Source: CAYZEZ01 sp964477295 (GTDB taxonomy: Bacteria > Bacteroidota > Bacteroidia > Bacteroidales > SM23-62). From it: a stretch of DNA of 5,589 bases. Location of the stretch: NCBI GenBank assembly GCA_964477295.1, contig CAYZEZ010000298.1, positions 1-5,589 of the forward strand. Reading direction: 5' to 3'. This document shows, piece by piece, positions 1 to 5,589 of the stretch; the first letter of the stretch is position 1, and each line of letters begins with the position of its first letter. A program made the translations under genes and the position numbers. The notes beneath the pieces are model-generated. The model did not search any database. It was not told where the DNA came from and saw only the letters and a program-made list of their open reading frames with translations.

Positions 1-431
1 GGCCGGATCTCACCACTCTGGAATAGTGGAAGGTCCTGAAAATGGTAGTACAATGCATTCACAAGTGTCCCCGTATAATGGCTGATACCAGGATGGACAA
101 CCATACCTGCAGGTTTATTAAGGATGAGTAAATCTTCATCCTCGAACAGGATATTTAAGGGAATATTTTCAGGGGTGAGTTCAATTTTGCGCGGGGGGTG
201 TGGCAGCAAGATGCTGATTTCCTCTTCCGGTTTAATTTTATAGTTGGATTTTACCGGTTTTCCATCCACGAGAATATTACCTGCTTCAGCTGCATTCTGG
301 ACCCTTGTCCGGGAGGTGTCAGCTAATCTGTCAACGAGATACTTATCGATCCGCAATGGTTGCTGGCCACGGTCGACAACTATACGGTGGTGCTCGAATA
401 ATTCCGATTGTTCAAGTTGTTCTTCAGTCAT
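1..431 (-). CDS. RluA/RluD-family 23S rRNA pseudouridine synthase, N-terminal part (runs off the window)
   Basis: Only the first 143 codons are present; the gene continues past base 1. Reading back from the ATG at 431, the product starts MTEEQLEQSE and has an S4 RNA-binding domain at about residues 25-75, with the typical R-x-D-K-x-L start (RIDKYL, 27-32), SRTRVQ (40-45) and a G-x-I-x-V-x-G turn (51-57). The pseudouridine synthase domain then begins with NKPAGMVVHPG (105-115) and GTLVNAL (121-127), hallmark motifs of the RluA family. The catalytic Asp motif (H-R-L/I-D-x-x-T-S-G) is expected a few residues beyond the window edge, so activity cannot be judged here. Family members convert specific uridines in structured RNA to pseudouridine. 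S4-containing members of the RluC/RluD type act on 23S rRNA in the cytoplasm, but the exact target site is not determinable from this part. The ATG is preceded by TAAGG, a weak ribosome binding site. It is the last gene in the minus-strand series, 131 bases after the T9SS gene. This gene is too incomplete to appear as a closed ORF, but the motifs make it secure. Confidence 0.93.
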   Translation of the reverse strand, partial: MTEEQLEQSELFEHHRIVVDRGQQPLRIDKYLVDRLADTSRTRVQNAAEAGNILVDGKPVKSNYKIKPEEEISILLPHPPRKIELTPENIPLNILFEDEDLLILNKPAGMVVHPGISHYTGTLVNALYYHFQDLPLFQSGEIR

Positions 432-456
432 TGATAAACCTTACTGATTCTATCTG

Positions 457-463
457 CAAAATA
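457..463 (-). promoter_or_regulatory. Weak candidate -7 element for the RluA-type gene
   Basis: On the minus strand these bases read TATTTTG, one base short of the Bacteroidota -7 consensus TAnnTTTG, and lie about 26 bases upstream of the RluA ATG. No good -33 TTG/TTTG element sits at the expected distance; the nearest TTTG is about 50 bases further upstream. The position in the only sizeable spacer of the window is suitable, but the match is poor and could be chance in AT-rich sequence. Confidence 0.18.
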
Positions 464-501
464 CGGAAAAAATTGAAGAAGGTACTAGTTACGAGGTGTA
501 A

Positions 502-536
502 AGGGATGGGGCAAATGGTATGGAGCATGGAGCATG
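502..536. repeat. Short degenerate heptamer repeat
   Basis: Read on the plus strand in steps of seven, the units are AGGGATG, GGGCAAA, TGGTATG, GAGCATG and GAGCATG. The last two are identical and three others share the G-rich start or the ATG end. The exact duplication is GGAGCAT at 522-528 and 529-535. The array also creates a small inverted repeat (GCATG-GAG-CATGC, 525-537). It is entirely non-coding, between the T9SS stop and the RluA start. I see the repeat directly; whether it belongs to a wider repeat family in the genome cannot be told from this window. Confidence 0.5.
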
Positions 537-562
537 CCGGGGATCATGAGATACTAAGTTGC

Positions 563-2419
563 CTATTCTGAGATTATCAGCTTCGTGGTGAAGGCGGGTG
601 TGGAATCGGAGTTTATGCGCAGAATATAAACACCGGGTTGCAGGGAGGAAACATTTATCCGGGAACGATCATAGAGCTGCCTGTAGATAAGGCTGCCCTG
701 TATTGAGTAGATCTGTACATTGTACTGGTCTGCTTGTATTCCAGCTGGCCATTTTATGTTAATATAGTCCCTGGCCGGATTGGGATAGATCTCCGGTATT
801 GCTTCGTGATGACTTTCAACGGCAGCCGGCCATGTTAATTTTCTACCCATCACAGGCCTCACCATAAGTGAGCCACTGAAAGATGAATTTGTCCACGACT
901 GTCCCAGGTTGTAATAGATATTATCCTGATTCTGGTTATTGATATCAAATCCTACATTCAGGATGTCTGCTTTGGTTTTTATCCATCCTACATAAAATAT
1001 ATCATTGACCACCAGGGTAGTATCAAATCCATACGTCCGGAACTTATTGAGTTCATTGTAATATTCTTTCCTGTTTCCAGCCATACTGTAAATCAGTTCC
1101 CCCGGCTGGTTCAGTTCATCGTTATGATCCCAGACGGCCAGATTAAAATACATAGGTGTCTCATCGAGCGACCGGTTAAAATAGAACCTGATTCCCCTGA
1201 GTGTATCCTGCAGGTAAGACTTGAACCTGTATGCAACCGCTGCATTTTCTGTTCCCTCACCGCTTAAGCCGTAACCAAATTCTGCAGTCCCGTCATCATA
1301 TGCGTAATAATCAGTGAAAAACTGAGTTCGCTTGACCGTATCGTTCCAACGGTAATCACCTGCTTCGGTGACCAGATAAGATTTGATTTCGAAAACCACT
1401 GAATCAGCACTGTAAAAATCAAATGGATAGTCAGGGGAGAAGGGATACTGTCCGGATTCTCCGGGATTAATGTTAATGGCACCTCCACTCTGGCTATAGG
1501 TTTGTCCCGAATACATATCCTTGATCTCCAGCATCCTGGTGATGTTTCTCACCACATCATCGTGGTTGTAATAGGAGATATCAAGCGATTCCCTCAGTTC
1601 TGTAAAGAAGGCAAGAGAGAAATGGGTCCAGGGGATTGCCTGGTAGTTCTTCATAAACGAGGGCAGGTTCCGTACCATAGACACGTCGCGAATGGATGTC
1701 AGGGAAGGAGACCTGGCTGTATCGAGTACAACATAATCGATGTTCCACTGGTCGACATTGGCATCGAAGGAAGGGAAACTCTGGCTGTTTGGGAGGCTTG
1801 CATAATTAGTGAACCTGAATTGAAATCCGGGATGGAGATATGCAGTATCATTTAAGTGAATAAATACCTGCTCGAATTCGACTACTGGCCCCCCGGGAAC
1901 TGCCCATACCTTATTCCATCTAAACTGTTTGGGTGCATAGAACTCCAGCATCAGGGAGTCCCCCTCCTCAGGGTCATCTCCCAATCCCTGGGGCTGGTAG
2001 AAAAAGCTCAGGTAAATATCGTCCCGTCCGGGGTAATCCAGATTGATTAGCCTGGATGTTAAAAAGTCTGATTTAAATGGAGTATCCGTTTTCCCATTTA
2101 ATTTTCCCTCATAATTTATAGCATCCAGTGTGGCCATACCAATAGACACAGGTGTGTTTGAGAAGGAATTATTAATGAATGCCATATTGTCGGTCCATTT
2201 GGCTGTATCGGGTGTTCCGGTGAGTCTTGAGAAATCGTCAATAAATGGTATTTCGATGGTGTCGAGAACTGAGGCCTTCAGCCTGCTGACCGGTGACAGG
2301 CTTAAATTGGTTTCAGGATTATAGGGTGGTGCCGAAACCAGTATTTCCTGGGAATATGCCGAAGAAAGGGTTAACCATGTAAGGATAAGGCAACAGAATA
2401 TCTTCACGCTATTGTCCAT
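563..2419 (-). CDS. Secreted protein with C-terminal T9SS type A sorting domain, function unknown
   Basis: A 618-residue protein. The open frame extends 48 codons further upstream to 2563, but I chose the ATG at 2419 because it is followed at once by a classical signal peptide (hydrophobic stretch IFCCLILTWLTL, cleavage likely after SAYSQ, about residue 24) and preceded by the purine-rich GGGGAAAG. The upstream extension lies wholly inside the PASTA gene. The N-terminal half has a predicted beta-rich region (about 55-235) that includes SRLINLDYP, YLSFFYQPQG and DQWNIDYVVLD, a pattern resembling the jelly-roll (MAM/lectin-like) modules found in many Bacteroidota secreted proteins. A second beta-rich module spans about 369-525, starting YAYDDGTAEFGYGL and ending SGSLMVRPVMG. 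The C-terminus (about 541-618) is the sorting domain: EIYPNPARDYINI, then IYSIQGSLIYR and LQPGVYILRI, ending TTKLIISE. Such tails direct export through the T9SS across the outer membrane, usually with cleavage and surface attachment or release. No catalytic motif is visible. The first 11 bases overlap the PASTA gene, suggesting translational coupling. Confidence 0.9.
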   Translation of the reverse strand: MDNSVKIFCCLILTWLTLSSAYSQEILVSAPPYNPETNLSLSPVSRLKASVLDTIEIPFIDDFSRLTGTPDTAKWTDNMAFINNSFSNTPVSIGMATLDAINYEGKLNGKTDTPFKSDFLTSRLINLDYPGRDDIYLSFFYQPQGLGDDPEEGDSLMLEFYAPKQFRWNKVWAVPGGPVVEFEQVFIHLNDTAYLHPGFQFRFTNYASLPNSQSFPSFDANVDQWNIDYVVLDTARSPSLTSIRDVSMVRNLPSFMKNYQAIPWTHFSLAFFTELRESLDISYYNHDDVVRNITRMLEIKDMYSGQTYSQSGGAININPGESGQYPFSPDYPFDFYSADSVVFEIKSYLVTEAGDYRWNDTVKRTQFFTDYYAYDDGTAEFGYGLSGEGTENAAVAYRFKSYLQDTLRGIRFYFNRSLDETPMYFNLAVWDHNDELNQPGELIYSMAGNRKEYYNELNKFRTYGFDTTLVVNDIFYVGWIKTKADILNVGFDINNQNQDNIYYNLGQSWTNSSFSGSLMVRPVMGRKLTWPAAVESHHEAIPEIYPNPARDYINIKWPAGIQADQYNVQIYSIQGSLIYRQLYDRSRINVSSLQPGVYILRINSDSTPAFTTKLIISE

Positions 2420-3242
2420 CTTTCCCCACAGGTATTTCCTCTTCCGGAATAACAAAATCAGGGAGTTTGGTTGAATCGACCGTGAGCCAGATATCCACTG
2501 TAGATCCGAGATTAAGCAGGGATTCACTATCAAATACCGGCCGTTGTTTCCAGATAAATGCATTTAATGAATCTTCTTGTGTTTCCACTGTGCCATCGTA
2601 AATAATTGCTCCAAGGTTCAGATATCTGATGGTAATCTTGTCGATAGCGGCGCTCAGTTGTATTCCAATCAGATCGGGGGCCGCTGTTTTGTCATCACTC
2701 AGGCCGCGGCCCAGGATCAGGTCAATCACGGCTCCTTTGGGAATGGAATCGCCTTCTTCAATAACGTCATGATTGTATTTTTGTTGTAATACATTATTTA
2801 CAGCAATATCAGGTACATAACTGAGTCTGCCGATTTTTAAACCGATTGTCTCTAATATTGCTCTTGCCCGCCGCAGGCTTACTCCAACTACATCAGGCAT
2901 CCGGGTCATTTCGGGTATAACGGCATTGATTGTAAGGAAAATGGTTCGACCCTTTTTAACCTGGAATTCGGGCGGGGGATTCTGATCCACCACAGTTCCC
3001 CTCATATAGTCATTATTGTAAACAGAATCGACAATCTCATACTTTAACTCTTTTTCAAGAAGGATAGCTGAAACTTCTGTTTCATATTTACCCCGAAGGT
3101 CCGGAACGCTTAGCGCCTGGCCATGCCTTGTATAAATTCTTAAAGCCAGGAAAGTGACCAGCAACAGAAAAAACGATATTACAATGGCCAGGAAAAGGTG
3201 TTTGAAAAACAATCTGCTTATCAAGAATTTTAAAAAATCCAT
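2409..3242 (-). CDS. Membrane-anchored protein with three PASTA domains
   Basis: A complete 277-residue protein. It has a short basic/hydrophobic N-terminus, one transmembrane helix at about residues 14-36 (LAIVISFFLLLVTFLAL core) and then a probably periplasmic part made of three PASTA units. These lie at about 43-107 (starting LSVPDLRGK, with VVDQNPPP and VKKGRTIFLTIN), 113-179 (TRMPDVVGVSLRRA, with IPKGAVIDLILG) and 187-256 (AAPDLIGIQLSAA, with WKQRPV and GSTVDIWLTVD). The ordered P-D-x-x-G and K/L-G-x-x-(V/I) landmarks recur in each. A short Pro/Glu-rich tail ends the protein. PASTA domains elsewhere bind peptidoglycan fragments or beta-lactams and sit on Ser/Thr kinases or penicillin-binding proteins; here neither a kinase nor a transpeptidase domain is present. 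The likely role is an inner-membrane protein sensing or scaffolding cell wall, which is inference. The ATG at 3242 has no clear Shine-Dalgarno sequence, as is common in Bacteroidota. It follows the glycosyltransferase gene by 42 bases and overlaps the T9SS gene by 11. Confidence 0.93.
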   Translation of the reverse strand: MDFLKFLISRLFFKHLFLAIVISFFLLLVTFLALRIYTRHGQALSVPDLRGKYETEVSAILLEKELKYEIVDSVYNNDYMRGTVVDQNPPPEFQVKKGRTIFLTINAVIPEMTRMPDVVGVSLRRARAILETIGLKIGRLSYVPDIAVNNVLQQKYNHDVIEEGDSIPKGAVIDLILGRGLSDDKTAAPDLIGIQLSAAIDKITIRYLNLGAIIYDGTVETQEDSLNAFIWKQRPVFDSESLLNLGSTVDIWLTVDSTKLPDFVIPEEEIPVGKDGQ

Positions 3243-3284
3243 ATTTCAATTATGAGAATTAAATATGTTCAGTCCACATCAGCA

Positions 3285-5589
3285 CTACTTAAGCTTGCTT
3301 GCTATATTATAATAATAGTCAGCTTCTTCATTCTTGCCTAACTGTCTGTAAATCTCTGAAGCCGCCATATATGCAGGTTTAAAGTTTTGATTTATCTCTA
3401 TTGCTTTCAGGAACCACCGGAGTGCCATATCCAAATCTTTTTGTCTTATATAAACCAGCCCAAGGTTATGATATGCCGACACAAATCGCTCATTGATCTG
3501 TGTTATCCGGAAGAAAACTTCAGTTGCCTCAACGTACATTTCCCGGTTAATATACATGATACCCATCATATTTAAGGCTTTGTCATAATTTGGGTATACT
3601 TCAAGGCATTGATTTATGGCTTTCTCAGCTTTATCGTATTGATGTGTGTCGATATATGCTTTGGCCAGAATGAGCAATGCCTGTTCATCTGCCGAATCCA
3701 GGGCAATAGACTGCTCCAGTAAATTTATCCCTTCCATGATATTTTTCTCCCGGATCAGTTTATTACCTTCCATAGCCAGTTTATTTGTTCTTTCCATTAT
3801 GGCACAGACAGGAACATTGTCAACATAAATGGTATGAATAGTATTTTTGGCTGGCCAGAGACCGTTTTTCAGCTGATACGGATTGATGTAACTATTGGCA
3901 TAGATGGCATAATCCCAATCAATAGTGCTTCTTTCATAATATCTTGTATAAACTGTCTGGACTTGACCCGTATAATTGCGAAAATAATAGTCAATATTCG
4001 AATTAGAAGCCACCAGGATGGGCTTTGAAGATTTATATTGTAAGGGTTTGATCTTGTTTTCAATGATCCATTCTGAGCCGGCCTTAAGTGAGTGAAAGTA
4101 ATAATCCATTTCATATTCGCCAAGTGCGCCATTCGTTCCGCCGATCAATTCATTATAATAGATATATTCAAGCGGATGGTTAGCGACGATGTGTCTTAAT
4201 GGTAAAAGGCAGAGAACGAGGAACAGGCCGGAAGAGATGTATTTCAGTATCCTTGGTTTAAGCAGTTTGTACAGCGTGACCAATCCAATGGATGCAGCTA
4301 CTACCATTGATGGATAAACAAACATTGTATGTCTCCATCCACCATAAACATTTGATTCTTTATTAATGATATATATAACAGGGAAAATAAAAGAAAAAGA
4401 AATGATAAAGAGCCAGAGATAATTTATACTCTTTTTCATTTTATGAATCAGCAAGAAGAAAAGAACCAGACCTGCCAGTACAACGATGGGTATTGTAATT
4501 AATATATATTTCGGAACGTAATACCAGGGAGCCCGGTTCGACCATATGATCTTGCCCTCAAACAACTGCCTTATGCTGGTAGTGTAATTGGTCATTGTCC
4601 TCAGTGCAGTGATGGGATTGGTGAGTGGGGCCTCGTAAGCATATGGCCAGGTGGCAATTCCCAGGAAGTATCCAAGGATAGAGATAATGGCAAGGAATAC
4701 AAATAATCTGCCCAGGCGTTGCATATTGGTTTTTGCGAAGAAGGAACCTCTCCGACTTGAAACCAGGAAATAAATCCCTGAAAATAAAAATAAATAGGCC
4801 ACCAGCAGAAGGCCTCCTATCCTGACCCCGATGGCCAGTCCAATGCCAAGTGCAGTAAGGAGGGTGGTTGATATTGCAGGGCGGGGAAATTCTTTCAGGA
4901 ATTTAATAATATAGTACAGTGTAAAGATAAATGCCATGGCAAAGGGTATGTCCTTTGGATTGTTAAAGGAATGCCCAAGGAACCTTGGCGAGAGAAATAA
5001 CAATATCAGGGTAATGATCCCAGCCCTCCAGCCAGCCAATAGCGATGCAAGGAGTCCTGCAAAAAGGATAGCCAGCCAGCCAGCCCATCCGTTGAGTATA
5101 TGCCTGACTTCGTATTCTTTTTCAACATGGAATACCTTGTTGACAATAACCGTAACCAGATCAAAGGCAGGACCATACAAATGTAACACAGAGTTATTAT
5201 AATGGAGTGCTGATGTATCTTTTCCACCGGTAGCAAAATAATTAAATACATTCTGGCCATGCAGGTAGTGGAACCGCTGTTCATCACCAGAGATTCCACT
5301 GTCATAGCTCATAATGGGAATAATGATAAACAGGGCAAAGGCAATGGAAATAAATATCAACCTGAGGTAAGAAGGGCCGGATAAGAATGGGTACTTAAGA
5401 TGTGGTTTAGACTTTAACTCTTTGATGGGCAGACCAATATGCCAGTAAATGAAAAATTGAAAACCTGATATAAATTTTTTTAAAATACCTCCAGTTTGTT
5501 GCTGAAAGGCCAGGAATGGTGAGTGATGGGCAATGGATATTTCTTCAAAGGAGATAGTAAGCTTCCTGATTTTTTTAAACAATTCGATC
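3285..5589 (-). CDS. GT-C (family 39 / PMT_2-like) membrane glycosyltransferase with C-terminal TPR repeats; 5' end unresolved
   Basis: Numbering residues from a TTG at 5582 gives 765 residues. About 11 transmembrane segments span 73-466, the first at about 73-92. Directly after it comes GISGDEQRFHY, whose acidic pair (D100, E101) is in the place of the catalytic/metal-binding D-E of GT-C enzymes. A later loop has HSFNNPKDIPFAMAF (204-218), a motif I associate with GT39/PMT_2-like proteins, and VYGGWRHTMFVYP (412-424) marks a late loop and helix. A soluble part (470-598) follows, then five TPR units with exact 34-residue spacing (599-632, 633-666, 667-700, 701-734, 735-765). GT-C enzymes transfer a sugar from a polyprenyl-phosphate donor at the outer face of the inner membrane; the acceptor here is unknown (protein, lipid or glycan). 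The frame is open to the window edge and contains no ATG before residue 91, which is inside the first helix end, so the true start is probably upstream of the window, or is the TTG at 5582. The gene lies 42 bases before the PASTA gene, probably in the same transcript. Confidence 0.85.
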   Translation of the reverse strand, partial: IELFKKIRKLTISFEEISIAHHSPFLAFQQQTGGILKKFISGFQFFIYWHIGLPIKELKSKPHLKYPFLSGPSYLRLIFISIAFALFIIIPIMSYDSGISGDEQRFHYLHGQNVFNYFATGGKDTSALHYNNSVLHLYGPAFDLVTVIVNKVFHVEKEYEVRHILNGWAGWLAILFAGLLASLLAGWRAGIITLILLFLSPRFLGHSFNNPKDIPFAMAFIFTLYYIIKFLKEFPRPAISTTLLTALGIGLAIGVRIGGLLLVAYLFLFSGIYFLVSSRRGSFFAKTNMQRLGRLFVFLAIISILGYFLGIATWPYAYEAPLTNPITALRTMTNYTTSIRQLFEGKIIWSNRAPWYYVPKYILITIPIVVLAGLVLFFLLIHKMKKSINYLWLFIISFSFIFPVIYIINKESNVYGGWRHTMFVYPSMVVAASIGLVTLYKLLKPRILKYISSGLFLVLCLLPLRHIVANHPLEYIYYNELIGGTNGALGEYEMDYYFHSLKAGSEWIIENKIKPLQYKSSKPILVASNSNIDYYFRNYTGQVQTVYTRYYERSTIDWDYAIYANSYINPYQLKNGLWPAKNTIHTIYVDNVPVCAIMERTNKLAMEGNKLIREKNIMEGINLLEQSIALDSADEQALLILAKAYIDTHQYDKAEKAINQCLEVYPNYDKALNMMGIMYINREMYVEATEVFFRITQINERFVSAYHNLGLVYIRQKDLDMALRWFLKAIEINQNFKPAYMAASEIYRQLGKNEEADYYYNIASKLK

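Larger units (their letters stand above)
432..562. other. Intergenic spacer between the T9SS gene and the RluA-type gene
   Basis: This is the longest gap between genes in the window. Its left half (RluA side) is AT-rich and its right half carries the 7-base repeat described separately. I see no convincing intrinsic terminator for the T9SS gene. The best hairpin, GCATG-GAG-CATGC at 525-537, has only a 5-bp stem and is not followed by a T-run in the minus direction. Two short overlapping ORFs on the plus strand reach into the spacer (from 244 and 305), but they are largely antisense to the RluA-type gene and have no recognisable product. Confidence 0.7.

Noticed and set aside
525..537. Inverted repeat GCATG-GAG-CATGC as a transcription terminator
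   Set aside because: The stem is only 5 bp, the loop 3 bases, and no T-run follows in the direction of transcription. It is a by-product of the heptamer repeat.
244..571. Two overlapping small plus-strand frames (67 and 88 codons)
   Set aside because: Both start opposite the RluA-type gene, whose S4 and NKPAG motifs make the minus strand the coding one. Their products are Ser/Cys/Arg-rich or featureless, and the second overlaps the T9SS stop.
1502..1855. 117-codon open frame on the plus strand
   Set aside because: It lies wholly antisense to the T9SS gene, has no recognisable domain, and is one of several such frames opposite a well-supported coding sequence.
2420..2563. 48-residue N-terminal extension of the T9SS protein
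   Set aside because: It would place the signal peptide internally at residue 49 and overlap the PASTA gene by 155 bases; the ATG at 2419 gives a normal exported protein.
3243..3284. Possible promoter in the 42-base gap before the PASTA gene
   Set aside because: The gap is AT-rich, but I see no TAnnTTTG with a properly spaced TTG upstream, so read-through from the glycosyltransferase gene is the simpler view.
5070..5085. Four perfect AGCC tetranucleotide copies inside the glycosyltransferase gene, possible phase-variation tract
   Set aside because: Only four copies, which is short for slippage-driven switching. It encodes the helix-edge residues GWAGWLA in frame, and a similar AGCC-rich codon use recurs nearby at LAGWRAG, so protein composition explains it.
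5006..5305. 99-codon minus-strand frame within the glycosyltransferase gene
   Set aside because: It overlaps the D-E motif and membrane segments of the real gene in another frame and has no recognisable features of its own.

Overview
This window looks like a stretch of a Bacteroidota chromosome. The best evidence is a secreted protein with a C-terminal type IX secretion (T9SS, Por secretion tail) sorting domain, a system largely confined to that phylum. Supporting evidence is a free-standing membrane-anchored PASTA protein and translation starts with weak or absent Shine-Dalgarno sequences. I cannot name the genus.

All four genes that I can support lie on the minus strand, so the window reads from right to left. 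From 5589 down to 3285 is a large membrane protein: a GT-C type (family 39 / PMT_2-like) glycosyltransferase with five tandem TPR units at its C-terminus. Its start is unresolved and may lie outside the window. After a 42-base gap comes a 277-residue protein with one transmembrane helix and three PASTA domains (3242 to 2409). Its last codons overlap by 11 bases the start of a 618-residue secreted T9SS-sorted protein (2419 to 563). A 131-base spacer follows, holding a short degenerate 7-base repeat. Then comes the N-terminal 143 codons of an RluA/RluD-type pseudouridine synthase (431 to 1), which leaves the window just before its catalytic motif.

The overlap between the PASTA gene and the T9SS gene suggests co-transcription and translational coupling. 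The PASTA gene and the RluA-type gene are, from general knowledge, often close together in Bacteroidota genomes, commonly near D-alanine-D-alanine ligase. The window therefore probably shows a mostly ordinary chromosomal neighbourhood with an envelope theme, in which the T9SS protein is the least understood member. I found no RNA gene, insertion sequence, CRISPR array, prophage gene or defence system. Nothing here is clear evidence of a new multi-gene system. The open points are the function of the T9SS protein, the role of the kinase-free PASTA protein, the TPR fusion on the glycosyltransferase and that gene's missing start codon.
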